From: Trichomonas vaginalis G3
Lineage: Eukaryota > Parabasalia > Trichomonadida > Trichomonadidae
DNA: 64,000 nucleotides
Assembly (NCBI RefSeq): GCF_026262505.1
Contig: NC_067207.1
Span: 28,736,082 to 28,800,081, forward strand
Direction: 5' to 3'
Numbering within the stretch: position 1 is the stretch's first letter; every line of letters begins with the position of its first letter. This document shows, one piece after another, positions 23,235 through 34,743 of the stretch. Position numbers and translations under genes: made by a program. The notes below the pieces were generated by a model. The model was given only the letters and a program-made list of their open reading frames with translations. It did no database searches and was not told the origin of the DNA.

Positions 23235-23927
23235 AAATTTATGTTATAGAAAAATTCGACAATATCACATATTGAGTGAGAAACAGTCGTTTTACAAGAT
23301 TTTGTAAACTTCAGAATTTCATCTCTTAAATGCACTTTTTCACTATGATGTGATGAATATTTTTTGAAGAAACATGGCCTTAGCATATATATACATCATT
23401 ATCTATCTTTCAACTGTTTCAGATCTTAAAATTGTTGTATTTACCAAGTAGAAATTAAAAACAAAAATAAAAGTCAAAAAACACTGAATTTTTTTACGAG
23501 TAATGTATAGCGCTGAAAATTCACATGAAAGGAAGTCAAACTGTTAGCCATTAAATTTCCTTCCAACAAGTGATAAATTCAGAGCATAATGTGTTGGCAT
23601 AAAAAAAAGAAAAAAAAATGCAATAAATTCAAGCCATTTTGATTATGACTTGTAAATATTGTATATTATGTTTTTTCGAAAAATATAAGTATCAAGATCT
23701 AGATATGCTTATGGTTTTTCAATTATTTAATGCTGAAATAAATTCATATTGAATTTACCCAGCCAAGATCTTTGCAATAGTGCGTAACTGGTAGAGATAG
23801 ACTTAGTATATAAAAGGTAAGAAAAATTGATCACTTCACTTAATCGAAATTTTTTGTTTTGATTAAATGTAATAGTGAGTTTTATTTATAAGGTCTAAAA
23901 ATCGTAATATAATATGTAAATGAATAT
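23235..23927. other. AT-rich intergenic stretch (copy B)
   Basis: Nothing recognisable; same as 3775-4464. Confidence 0.55.
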
Positions 23928-24275
23928 TTATTTCTTCTTAATGGACAAAGTAACGTTGATACTTGGAAATTCGTCAATATCATTTGTTTTTCCTGCAGCA
24001 GAGAAAAGCTTTCTCATTGTTGAACCAGAGATAACAACCTTCTTTGAAATTTTCTTTTCCTTTAATTTGTCCTTCTTTGGTTGTTCTTTTCTATCCTTTT
24101 TATCCTTCTTCTGTTGTTTATCTTTCTTTTCCTTGCGGTCCTTTCTGCCAACCTCGTCGAGGGACTTATTAAGCTTAGCTTCAGTCTCCTCTGTATATTT
24201 TGGTGCCATAGGAAATAAACGAGCTGTGGCGGTTTTTGAAGAAAATTTATCTTTTTCAAAAATACTGTTAAACAT
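23928..24275 (-). CDS. Small Lys-rich protein (copy B)
   Basis: Identical in length and content to the gene at 4465-4812: 115 residues, or 93 from the internal Met. A short N-terminal segment is followed by ~45 residues dominated by Lys, Asp, Glu, Arg and Gln, then a more ordered Val/Ser/Gly tail ending in KKK. The middle region could be a single charged helix or a nucleic-acid-binding tail. No family recognised. It stands alone, with ~700 bp of AT-rich DNA on either side. Confidence 0.62.
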   Translation of the reverse strand: MFNSIFEKDKFSSKTATARLFPMAPKYTEETEAKLNKSLDEVGRKDRKEKKDKQQKKDKKDRKEQPKKDKLKEKKISKKVVISGSTMRKLFSAAGKTNDIDEFPSINVTLSIKKK

Positions 24276-24865
24276 GTATTATAATACATCAGTACATTAT
24301 AAAAATTTATGATTTAGCCACATTTGAACATTTTCATAAAATGTTGGAAAATTATCCCTCATAGTATCAACTCTAATGCGTTGGATAAGATACTCATATT
24401 GATATGTAGTTATATTCTCTATCTTATATGTATTTTCAAGGCCAAATCTTAAAACGATATCTAGAACAATGTGGTATTATTGAATGATCTAATCATATGA
24501 TTCTGCCTAGTATATTTTGCATTCATACCTGCCTTTATCTTATTAAAAAGAAATAATTAAGCTATGATAACGAAATTTTAACTCGAAAATGTCTAAATTT
24601 ATCATAAACAGCTGAATCTTGATCATTGTTAGCACAAGTTATGGCCATTTAGATAATAAGGAGTTTATATGAAGCATAAAACTGTTTAATACCATGTAAT
24701 AAACAGAAATTCATCAAAAGTGACAGCTCTCAATTTTTTGACATCTGTAAATTCTAAATTGAATGAGAAAAATGAAATAATACTAAGCATAATACAATAT
24801 TCTAGATTTAATTATAATTAGGAAAAAGTTAGTTTTGAGAGTACTTTTCATAGGCATATAGAATG
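24276..24865. other. AT-rich intergenic stretch (copy B)
   Basis: No gene seen. Confidence 0.5.
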
Positions 24866-26835
24866 AAATCTTCTGAAAAATAATATCACATAAACTCATA
24901 TTATTTTCTAATATATAACTATTTTATATAAAAATCAAATTCAATGATCTTAAAAGCGAAGGATAAACCTCAAAATTTACGAATATAATGAGTGGGAATA
25001 TAATGCTTATCTATCATAAAACCATATGAAATATCAATTTTTGCTTTACGCCTAATTTTTGACGACAATTAGCAAAAAATGTTAAATGTTAACACTCAGT
25101 CCATTTGAATATGAAAAATAAAATTGACTTTGATTAAATGTTTTTATTTATCATGCAATTCTTCTTGCGACCAAAGATTTGAATAAAAGTTCAAAAAATA
25201 AGATAGCTTAAAAAATAATATACGGTAGTGTTTACTAATAGATGAATAGTATATAAATTCTATTAAAATGGATTTGATCCAAAAAAATATATAAATTTGA
25301 TCATAAATAAAATCGTTTTAAATTACTTCTTCATTTAAGGGTGCACACGAGAGGATCATGTAAACTTCAGAATTTAGAACCTTATTTTTAGGCATTATCT
25401 TGGCTACCTATTTAGGCTCGAAAAGCAAAAAATATCAAAAAATACAACTTGACTCCATTATGACCCTTTCATGGAGGTAGTTTTTATCCGCTAGTATTTT
25501 CCCTTTGAATCTCTATACAATTCGAAATCAAATTCAAAACTCAGTAGAAGAAAGGAAGAATCGACTTACTACGGTTGTAATACGAATAAATGCATATATT
25601 TAATTATTTTTATTTACATAATAATTGTTTGAAGCTCATATTCCATCAAATTTTTAAATAAAAACATTAAAATGTTGAAAATGTTCATATATTTTAATAG
25701 GGTTTTGGCACTTTATTGAGGAATTACTACATACATAGTCGAACTGAACTTGATATTTTGAAATTTAAATTATTTATCAAAATTAAAATTTAACTTGAAA
25801 TTTATAATTATTTAGTCATATTTTGCATAATTCTAAGTAGATTTTGTAAAAAATCAAGAAAGAAAAATTTTAACGTGCTTTATTTTTTCTTTTTTATAAT
25901 AATACATATTATTATATAATTAACATATTCATAATGTTTCACCCTTTCAAAAATATAATCCTCCTCCTCCTCTCAAATAAACGTACATACGGGTGGCCTC
26001 TTTTTTCAAAAAATTAAAATTTGAAATTTTGGGCTCAAATATTAGAGATTTTTTCAACCTTCAACGATATATGTTGTCTATATCAGACCTCCTTTCTTTT
26101 TGATACTTAACATTGTTCCTAAATCTTAGCCGTTAAGGCTGTTCTGAAAATATTTTTTTTTCGAAAAAATTCGAAAAAAATTCTTAAAATTCAAAAATTC
26201 CTTAATTCCTGAGGATTTTGGGAAAAAGTTTTTACATGAACATGTGTATATTATATGAAGTATATTGATAAGGTAAAAATCAAATTTTATTGCATATTCA
26301 TCGAGAAAATAAACTAACGAATCCCTCAAAATTGAGAGGGTAATCCTCCTCCTCTCAAATAAACGTACATACGGGTGCACCCTTAAATTATAACAATTAT
26401 TTTTGATTTTATATTTTTTTGGATCAAATCCATTTTAATAGAATTTATATACTATTCATCTATTAGTAAACACTACCGTATATTATTTTTTAAGCTATCT
26501 TATTTTTTGAACTTTTATTCAAATCTTTGGTCGCAAGAAGAATTGCATGATAAATAAAAACATTTAATCAAAGTCAATTTTATTTTTCATATTCAAATGG
26601 ACTGAGTGTTAACATTTAACATTTTTTGCTAATTGTCGTCAAAAATTAGGCGTAAAGCAAAAATTGATATTTCATATGGTTTTATGATAGATAAGCATTA
26701 TATTCCCACTCATTATATTCGTAAATTTTGAGGTTTATCCTTCGCTTTTAAGATCATTGAATTTGATTTTTATATAAAATAGTTAGATATTAGAAAATAA
26801 TATGAGTTTATGTGATATTATTTTTCAGAAGATTT
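24866..26835. repeat. Element with ~470-bp inverted arms (copy B)
   Basis: Arms at 24866-25346 and 26375-26835, with the same outer and inner ends as in copy A. The arms within one copy are about as similar to each other as to the other copy's arms, so the palindrome is either young or kept homogeneous by gene conversion. The ~1-kb centre has no plausible protein and contains the twice-repeated CCTCCTCCTCTCAAA/ACGTACATACGGGTG block (about 25960 and 26345). Confidence 0.85.
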
Positions 26836-27196
26836 TGTGTTCTTCTTCAAAATTTTATTTTTTTATTAAAAAGAATCTTTACAAAATATACATTTACTTT
26901 AATTAATATTTAAAAACGTGCTCTATCAAAAGTTCCAAAAATTCAATATTTTAGCTTTTCTGAGGTGTCACTTTTAATCAATTTCTGTTTACAACATTAT
27001 GACTGTTATTATCGCAAAAACATTAATAAAATTAATAAAATGAATTTTTAAAAAAATTCACGTAAGGAAAAGATTGCTTTTGACTTTAAAAGCAATATGA
27101 AATTTAGAGAACATTGCTCTCTATTATGTCGCTTGTGGACTCAGACTTTTCAAATTCTGGCTTGAATGGGTCTGTTTCATATTGGTTATTTGTAGT
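26836..27196. other. Intergenic stretch (copy B)
   Basis: AT-rich 3' flank of the surface-protein gene; nothing seen. Confidence 0.5.
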
Positions 27197-28789
27197 CTAT
27201 GTGACATTGGTTTGTGCAGTTTCTGTTGGGAAGTTTGTATCTGGTGCAGAAATTGTAGCTATGTCGGCTGCATGAACTTCGGATTCACTGCTACTACTTG
27301 TAACGTCATGTGGTTGTTTCTTCAGTCTTACAACAACAACTATAACTATAATGATAATTATCAGCACAGCAGCGATAATAACACCTATCATGATATAGAA
27401 ATTCTTCTTTTCCATTCTTGCGATCTTATTCTCTTGGTTGTCTGCTTTGTTTGGAACAGGTTTCTCTTCTGGAGAGCTGGAATTTGTTGGTGCTGGTGTT
27501 TGTACTGGTGTCTCAGGCTGTTCTGGTTGTGGATTCTCTGGATCTGGGTTTACTGTTTCATTGCCTGGGTTTACTGTTTCATTGCCTGGATCAACTGTTT
27601 CATTGCCTGGGTCAACTGTTTCATTGCCTGGATCTACTGTTTCATTGCCTGGATCTACTGTTTCATTGCCTGGATCTACTGTTTCATTGCCTGGATCTAC
27701 TGTTTCATTGCCTGGATCTACTGTTTCATTGCCTGGATCTACTGTTTCATTGCCTGGATCTACTGTTTCATTGCCTGGATCTACTGTTTCATTGCCTGGA
27801 TCTACTGTTTCATTGCCTGGATCAACTGTTTCATTGCCTGGGTCTGGGTTGCTTGGGTTAAGAATCGCCTGTCTCTTTTCCTCTGTAATGTATTGATCTG
27901 TGTTTGCAAATGTATCTGTGGTTCCTGAAAGAGTAATACCATCAGTCTTGGCGCCTTCGAAAAGGACGTAATTGTTGAAAGTGCATGTAGCAGCTTCATC
28001 TTTTGCCTTGAAAATCAAATATTGTTCTGCAGGAGCTTTAGGTGACTGGATAGAAATGTAATTGAATGTAGCCTGGGTACTATAGAAATATAAAAGAGCC
28101 AGACCACAGTCGCCATTGTTTGTTGTGGCACATGATTCTGAGTAATCTTTGAAAAACGTGTATTCGAAAGCAGGAGTGCCTGCTGAAGCAAGTTCAATTG
28201 CAACCATATTAGAGCTTGTGCCCTCAACATTGATATACTTTGCTTCACTTATTGTTCCTGACGTATAAAATCCTGAACACCACGTGGTATAGCACTGGGA
28301 AATGTTCACTGTATTAAAATAGACTGTACCAGTAAGAGCAAGCGGGCGTTGGCAATTACCACTAAATGCAACATCAGATGGAGCGCATTCGGTAATTGAA
28401 GTCTTTGTGAATTTGGAAATTCCATTTCCATCTGCATAAACGAACTGGCCTTGGTTTTGGAAATTTGCTTCATCAGTATTTGTAGTGTAGCATTTATTTG
28501 CGACTGTGCTGTCAATGACACAATTTGTTTCATCTAATCTGATTGCACCGGCTTTTTTATTAGAATTAATGTTGTTAAAGTAGCAGAGAACGAGTGCAAC
28601 ATATCCGGTATTATGGTGTATATAAAGGGCTCTACCATCTTGTCCATTTCCATTCAAGTCTTTGAATTCTGCTCCATAAATATAGAAATTGCCTTGTTCT
28701 GTATTAATATATCGACCATCACCAGGAACGGTTGTTGATGCTGTAGCTTCTTGGTTTGGCCAATAATTAGAGAAAGGAGGAGTCGACAT
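27197..28789 (-). CDS. Membrane-anchored surface protein with VDPGNET stalk
   Basis: 530 residues. Residues ~1-310 are a Cys-containing, Asn/Thr/Gly-rich domain with recurring short strands, as in right-handed beta-helix surface proteins. About 14 tandem VDPGNET units follow (roughly 310-410), then a Pro-rich linker, one strong membrane segment (about 464-487, an uninterrupted Ile/Val run) and a 43-residue Ser/Glu/Thr-rich cytoplasmic tail. Each stalk unit has an NET N-glycosylation site. This is the plan of a cell-surface adhesin or receptor. No signal peptide is visible; the frame has a TAA shortly before the ATG, and an Inr-like TCATTAT lies just upstream, so this start is likely real. Specific ligand unknown. 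Confidence 0.82.
   Translation of the reverse strand: MSTPPFSNYWPNQEATASTTVPGDGRYINTEQGNFYIYGAEFKDLNGNGQDGRALYIHHNTGYVALVLCYFNNINSNKKAGAIRLDETNCVIDSTVANKCYTTNTDEANFQNQGQFVYADGNGISKFTKTSITECAPSDVAFSGNCQRPLALTGTVYFNTVNISQCYTTWCSGFYTSGTISEAKYINVEGTSSNMVAIELASAGTPAFEYTFFKDYSESCATTNNGDCGLALLYFYSTQATFNYISIQSPKAPAEQYLIFKAKDEAATCTFNNYVLFEGAKTDGITLSGTTDTFANTDQYITEEKRQAILNPSNPDPGNETVDPGNETVDPGNETVDPGNETVDPGNETVDPGNETVDPGNETVDPGNETVDPGNETVDPGNETVDPGNETVDPGNETVDPGNETVNPGNETVNPDPENPQPEQPETPVQTPAPTNSSSPEEKPVPNKADNQENKIARMEKKNFYIMIGVIIAAVLIIIIIVIVVVVRLKKQPHDVTSSSSESEVHAADIATISAPDTNFPTETAQTNVT
27547..27845 (-). repeat. 21-bp coding repeat (VDPGNET), copy B
   Basis: Fourteen in-phase units of 21 bp, thirteen reading DPGNET and one NPGNET. 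Near-identity at the DNA level implies recent expansion or homogenisation, so unit number probably varies between strains. Confidence 0.93.
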
Positions 28790-30275
28790 GATAATGAATT
28801 TGACGTTTTACCGGGAATTGAGAGTAATTTCAATAACCATCGGTTTCTCAATAATATCGATTTAATTTTGCATTCATTGTCAAATTAACAATAGTAATAA
28901 TAAATCATAAACGTTATTGCTTTTATTCAGAAAAAATTCAATAAGAATATAAATTAATCATTGCAATATAATAATCATGCTTTGTCAAGTTAATAGGATG
29001 ATTTTATTAATTAAATTCACAAGGTGATTGTTTTGAGATAATAAAAAGAAACTTTTATTTTTAGTACATATTTAAAAATTTAATAATGGTTTTATTATAT
29101 TGTTTGAAACCTTTGCCGGTTTATTTCAAAAAAATTTTTGACACAAGCTTTTGATAAAATCTTGGTAAGGAAAAATCAAAGTAACAGAAAATGTTTACAA
29201 AATGATATACAATGTTTTGGACGCAGAATTTTGCTTGACAAACTTTGTTGATTAAGGGGGTAGGTTTGAATAGTTGTAAATTTTTTAATAAAATCACTTT
29301 TTCTCCATATCGCGGCAATATTTTTGGACAAGCATAAGTGTTATGAGCACAGTCATAGTCAGAGTAGGTACTGACAAAGTTTCGACGATCACACTATTCT
29401 ACGTATGTTTGTCAGTTACTAACAAAAAAATTACTTAAAATTGAATCAAGTCATTAAATACAAAACTAGGGTTTGCGAAAATGGTAGAAATGATCATTGC
29501 TACTATTTCCCCATAAAAATAGGAGAACAGAATTTTAATACACAGCAATAACGTATGTAATTTAGCATGTAAATTGTAAGTTAAAATTCTTAAATATCCT
29601 TCAATACATGCTAAGTTTCTAGACATCCATTATTTTATTTTTATTTGAAATAAAGTTTTCAAAAATGAATTGCCTTGTTTAGAATTTTTATAGCATATAT
29701 AAAATAATTCCTTCAATAAGCCTGTGTTTATCAACTTCTAACATTTCATAAGGATTAAAGACACGGCTTTTGAATTCCTTAAATTCAATTGACAAAATCT
29801 GGATATATACACATACAAGATATATCTTTATGTACCTTCTGATATTGCTGTAAATGAAATACGACTAAGTTGCTTTGTATTTGGTCCTTATGATCTAATT
29901 ACCTTACCATGGGAAAGGGTATCATTTTGGTGGGATACTTTATCAATATTCGCATTCGTTTTATACAAGCTCGTTTATATGTCTAGCGACAATACAATTT
30001 AACACAGAATATTCTACATAAGTAAGTTTCAGCATAATTAAAGTTATTTGGAAACTTTCAAACCATCTATGTGACACTTAGGACCCTTACAACCATAATA
30101 TAATCGATGTTTAGTAATTTAAGCATGCCAACATAATTTACAGAAAAACGGAAGTGAAATATTCCATCAAAATAAAGAGGAAAATTGATAGAAGCAAAAA
30201 AACGAATATGCTTACATAAAATATCCAAATTCTGAGAAATTTCAGATTTCTTTAAAAAGTGTCAGTTATCAAACG
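28790..30275. other. Long intergenic stretch (copy B)
   Basis: Same sequence as 9311-10794. No supported gene; divergent promoters at the two ends. Confidence 0.5.
28791..28797 (-). promoter_or_regulatory. Inr-like site TCATTAT for the surface protein
   Basis: Reads TCATTAT on the minus strand, ending two bases before the ATG. Fits the trichomonad initiator TCA-Py-T/A and the very short 5' leaders known in T. vaginalis. Confidence 0.5.
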
Positions 30276-30557
30276 ATGTACAACTATTCAGGTGGTATGT
30301 TTGGATGCTTCCAAGATTGCCAGATTTGTTTACTTGGCCTTTTCTGTTTCCCATGCTTGAATTCTTGCAACTGGGCTAGATCTCGTGGTGAAGAATGCAC
30401 ATTATGTCATCTCCTTATGGTTGTTCATCCTTATTGGGTACGCAAGAATGTTATGAGAAAAGTTGGTCAAAATGACAATGACTGCATGGATTGCCTTTGC
30501 ACAACATTTTGCATGCCATGCGTTGTTTGTCAGGACAGTCGTGCACTAAAGAATTAA
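30276..30557 (+). CDS. PLAC8-family Cys-rich protein
   Basis: 93 residues, the usual size of a single PLAC8 domain. Two Cys-rich hydrophobic blocks (CFQDCQICLLGLFCFPC near residues 10-27 and CLCTTFCMPCVVCQDSRAL near the C-terminus) enclose a charged middle. This matches the PLAC8/cornifelin fold, found in plasma-membrane proteins of plants and animals that affect metal handling or organ size. The role in trichomonads is not known. The blocks are probably membrane-embedded or lipidated. TCAGTT and TCAAAC lie 5-17 bases before the ATG and may be Inr sites. Confidence 0.82.
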   Translation: MYNYSGGMFGCFQDCQICLLGLFCFPCLNSCNWARSRGEECTLCHLLMVVHPYWVRKNVMRKVGQNDNDCMDCLCTTFCMPCVVCQDSRALKN

Positions 30558-31002
30558 ATTCATGTACTCTTATCCGACCGTCCCTATGTAAAAAGTTTCA
30601 TTATTAAGAAATTTATAAAAAACGTTTTTTATTTTTTTGCTTTTTGATGTTTCTAATGTGTTTGTTTATATTTATGGATTTATGCACTTTTTGTTTTTAA
30701 ATATAAAATGCTACCATTTTTAATTTATTTTATGTAGATCTATATCGAAATGCAATTACGATGTGTATTAATATTGCTTGTCACACCTGATCATTTTCTA
30801 TAATTGTTAAGATCAGGAAGCTTTCATTTTTAGGAAATTAATTCAGATTCGTATGTATGAATTGGAACTATCCATGATAAAAGGAAAATGCTAAAGAAAT
30901 GTATGTGCATCTTATTTTGTATGAATGTGAAGATATATTATATAATTTTGACGTCTTAAAAAATTCTGACATTTTGTCAAATTATTGTCAAAAATATTAC
31001 TT
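30558..31002. other. Intergenic stretch (copy B)
   Basis: AT-rich; ends in repeated TTGTCAAA just before the AP-3 mu ATG. Confidence 0.5.
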
Positions 31003-32190
31003 ATGCTGAGTGGAGTAATAGTCACTGATGAAATTGGGGAAATTTTGGTCGAGAGATACTATACAAAGACTCTTTCTCGGCAGGATGTTGACCCGATATG
31101 TAAATTAATCAGAGCACAACAAAAGATTTCACCAATTATCTCACAATTCGGATTAGTTTTCGCATCTTACTATATTAAAAAAATGTATTTTATAGGCATA
31201 GCATACGAAGGTACATCAACTATTGCACTATCATCGCTTGTTATTGAGTTTGAAAAAATGTTAGAAAGATCTCTTAAGTCAGAATTATCAGTTGATACAA
31301 TGAAAGTCGATTATCCGATTGCATACGTCCTTTTAGATCAGTTCATTGATGCTGGATATCCATTTATCGATGAATTTAATCTTTTATGTTCTTCATTCAA
31401 CGATACAACAAAAGATACGATTGGTTTTGAGATGCAATCTCCTTGGAGAACATCATCGCCTGTTAAATCTGCTCAATATATCGAAATTACTGTTGATGAA
31501 GAAATTCATTCTCGAATTAATTCAGAAGGAAAGTCCGAAAACCTAGTTGTAGCAGGAAAAGTCAATATGTTCTCTCGGTTATATGACCCTTCAAACGTTA
31601 ATTTTGTTTATTTACTTCCTTCTAAGTTGGAAGATTATTCTTTTCACAGATGTATTGATCCATCATTACATTTATCAAGGAAAATGCAATTTATACCTCC
31701 AGATGGTCAGTTTACGCTAATGTCTTACACTTGCAAGGCTAATATCACGAATTTACCAGTTTTCGTAATACCAAAGTTTTCTTTTTCAAAAGTAAGCGTT
31801 ATTTTTGATATTTCGATTAGACTTGCACCAAATTATATCAGTAGTATTAAGAACATTCAGATTTCTTTCAATTTACCAAAAGGATTCCATCAACCATCAT
31901 GTGCAGCTGGTACTGGATCCATGAAATATCTAAAAGGACAAAATATGTTGATTTGGTCACTTGAAGCTACTGATCAAAAAGAAATTTTATCTTTAAGCGG
32001 TAGCTGTTCAATTGATGAAGGAATCAACAAGAATTCTTGTGAAATTCCTATTTTTGTTGATTTCAAACTTGAAGATACTTCAATTTCTGGTTTTAAGATT
32101 GAAGAAATTGATCCGATTAATAATGTCAAGTGTAACAAGGTAATAAAGTATCAGACAAGAGCTGGAAGATATATCTTCGACAACCAATAA
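31003..32190 (+). CDS. AP-3 adaptor complex mu subunit
   Basis: 395 residues. Medium chain of an AP-type clathrin adaptor, which selects Tyr-based cargo for transport from Golgi or endosome to lysosome-like compartments. Residues ~1-140 are the longin-like domain (VISQFGLVFASYY-like core, then a helix and 'AGYPFIDEFNLL'). After PWRT the mu-homology domain starts, with YIEITVDEEIHSRINSEG, FHRCIDPS and FIPPDGQFTLMSYTC. These match AP-3 mu better than AP-1 or AP-2 mu (for example the FHxCI and IPPDGxFxLxSY blocks). The first ATG is used here; the frame is open six codons further upstream only from a TTG. Slightly shorter than animal AP-3 mu. Confidence 0.88.
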   Translation: MLSGVIVTDEIGEILVERYYTKTLSRQDVDPICKLIRAQQKISPIISQFGLVFASYYIKKMYFIGIAYEGTSTIALSSLVIEFEKMLERSLKSELSVDTMKVDYPIAYVLLDQFIDAGYPFIDEFNLLCSSFNDTTKDTIGFEMQSPWRTSSPVKSAQYIEITVDEEIHSRINSEGKSENLVVAGKVNMFSRLYDPSNVNFVYLLPSKLEDYSFHRCIDPSLHLSRKMQFIPPDGQFTLMSYTCKANITNLPVFVIPKFSFSKVSVIFDISIRLAPNYISSIKNIQISFNLPKGFHQPSCAAGTGSMKYLKGQNMLIWSLEATDQKEILSLSGSCSIDEGINKNSCEIPIFVDFKLEDTSISGFKIEEIDPINNVKCNKVIKYQTRAGRYIFDNQ

Positions 32191-32616
32191 AGATTTTAGT
32201 GATTAATTTGTTATTTATAATAAATAAATTATTTTTTAGATTTCTTATTATTTATTTACAAGATATGGCGGTAGATCTCAGTGATAGAATCAAAATATTT
32301 AATAGAATTTAATAAATGTTAGTTTATTGAAATTATTTTCTTAAAGAGAATGCAGTAATTCAAAAATAAATAATGTTTTGAATTATAGGCTATGTTCCTA
32401 GGACTTTGCAACTATGAACTATGATATAATCATGTTTTTAAATGTAACAATGATTATCTGGATTTTATTTGTGGAAGTTCAAATGCATCGAACTTCATAT
32501 CAAATGTTTTGTAATCTAAGGCTGCAATCTGATGAGTAAATTCAGTTATTTGAATGAAATATCTTATAATCAACTAAATGGCGCAGCAGCAGTTGATGAA
32601 TTTAAGTAGATGAACC
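32191..32616. other. Intergenic stretch (copy B)
   Basis: Convergent 3' flanks; nothing seen. Confidence 0.5.
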
Positions 32617-33133
32617 TTATACAACCCATCGATCATTATATAATGTCAAACAAAATATTTGGTATAATTTTTTCAAAAATTTTGTTGATTCATAGAGATA
32701 AATGATTGATCATCACCACAAATAGTTACTTTATAATGATCTTTCTATTATTTAGTTTAGATTTGTTATACTTTTGTGGTAATGTTTTTTGAATTGTTGA
32801 AGGATTAGCAATATATGCAGCATTCGGTTTACTAGCTAAAACTTCGTTACTAGGTGAAAATCTTAAAGTTGTTCTTGTAGCTGCTGCTGTTTGTGCAATT
32901 CTATTCTTTTCAGAAGGAAAACTGAATGAAATGTCTTTAAGGACATCAATGCTTAATTTCATTGAAACGGCTTCAATTATATTGGATATATCAATAATGT
33001 CTGAGTTTTCGGAAATTAATGAACGAAAATTCGAATATGGTGCGTTTTGAACCTCAGGTATTGTAATAAATGAAAACTTTGACTTCCAGTCTTGCATCTC
33101 ATGCATTATTACTGCTTGTGATGTAAGGCTCAT
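32617..33133 (-). CDS. Unknown ~170-residue protein; C-terminus shifted (copy B)
   Basis: From the ATG at 33131-33133 the frame is open for 135 codons and stops at 32726. Copy A has one extra base here (TTTATAAATG against TTTATAATG near 32735), which keeps the frame open through a further ~35 residues to the stop equivalent to 32617. A second one-base difference near 32680 follows. The longer reading looks protein-like, so copy B probably carries the error. No family recognised: acidic N-terminal half with ISNIIEAVSMKLSIDVL helix, a low-complexity Ala/Thr/Asn middle and a basic end. Confidence 0.5.
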
Positions 33134-33572
33134 TGAAGAATAAATTCAATGTTTTTAGTTTGATTGTTGTAAAAAAATATCGATAGAAAAAATTTTATCA
33201 AAATTTTGGAGTAAAAGATGTCCTTTTGATAGAAACTCAAAGTTCTTCATGAGTTATTTTGAAAATAGTTACAGGCAATTAATTCTAACTTTGAATTGTA
33301 GAAATCTCTTCTGATGTTCAAGTGTTTTATAACATTTGGAAACTTTAACTTCCTTTTCTATTATGTTTTATAATCAAATGTTATAAGTGTTTAATATTGG
33401 GCTGAAAATGTCCATGAGTTTATTTAAGGAGTATGGTGGCAAATTTTTTATGACTTGTGAACCGTTTTCCAGCAATTCCTCAAATGATTAGGTCACTATT
33501 TAAATAAAGCACTAAATTTTGGAATGAAATTTTCGAATGTAAATTTTCAGATTTTAGAAAACAAAGTAGGTC
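33134..33572. other. Intergenic stretch (copy B)
   Basis: No gene seen. Confidence 0.5.
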
Positions 33573-34743
33573 ATGTATTTCGAATACATCGGAGCTCATA
33601 TAAGTGATTATATTAAAAACGAAAACTTGTTTGATACATTCCACATCGAATCTATCAAAACAATAATGAAATACTCGCATTTAACAGCTGATGAGTATAT
33701 TGCTCTTCTCAAACAATCTTCATCAACCATCAAATCCAAAGATATATATGCCTGTACGCGAAAAGCAAATATTACCATCCAAAATCTCGAAGAAGTTGTT
33801 TCAATTCTTAAGTCTCTGAAAAGATACATGAAATTCAATATATTTGATGGTATTATTGATTTTTTAAAGCAGAACTAGGAATAAATAAACGATTCTACGA
33901 ACGAAATAGATATAATTCAAGATAAACCCAAAGCATTTCAAAATGAAAATGAAAATGCAACAAAAGAGACGACTATCAATGTAACTAATGAAAGTCACAA
34001 TCATTCACGAGATATTTTAACTAAAATTGAAGAACTTAAGAGATCTAATGATTTTGAAGCTGTTTACAATTTCCTTGATGAACTTTCTTCGAAAGGAAAT
34101 CATGAAATGATTTCAAAATCATGCGAAGAAGGACTTTGGAAAAAGATTTCTAAAAAAAAATACATGTGATGAACGGAATGTTCTTCATATTGCATGTCTA
34201 AACGGAAATCTTAAGCTTGTTAAATCACTTATCGAATGTGGTTGTGATAAAGAAACAAGGACTAAATTTGGTATGACTCCACTCATGTTTGCATCAGATC
34301 ATCTAGACGTTGTTAAATATCTTATCTCCTTTGGAGCTAATAAAGAAGCAAAAGATCATCAAAATTGGACTCCACTCATGTGTGCATCACAAGAGGTCAT
34401 CTTGACGTTGTTAAATATCTCATATCCGTTGGAGCTAGTATAAAAGCAAAGAATTTGGATGGATATGATCCATTCATTAAAGCATTACTATTCAAACGTG
34501 TTGAAGTTGTAAAATATCTTGTCTCAGTTGGAGCTGATATAGAAGAAAAGATTGTGAATGGATTTACTCCACTCATTTTGGCATCATATTATAATTCAAT
34601 TGACTCTGTTCGATGTCTTATCTCACTTGGAGCTAATAAAGAAGCAAAAGATGATTCTGGGAAAACTGCACTTAATTGGGCATCAAGAATTTGGTTATCG
34701 TGAGATTGTTCAATATCTTTCCTCAGTTGGAGCTAATAAATAA
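33573..34743 (+). pseudogene. DUF3447/ankyrin gene, broken (copy B)
   Basis: The first 101 codons encode a typical DUF3447 N-terminus, ended by a TAG at 33876-33878 and then a TAA two codons on. Coding-like text resumes in the same frame (INDSTNEIDIIQDKPKAF) and passes through shifts near 34160, 34400 and 34680 into ankyrin repeats such as [18 protein letters not shown] and [19 protein letters not shown]. An intact gene would encode about 390 residues. The stops shared with copy A indicate real decay. Such ankyrin genes exist in large numbers in T. vaginalis, and dead copies are expected. Confidence 0.8.
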
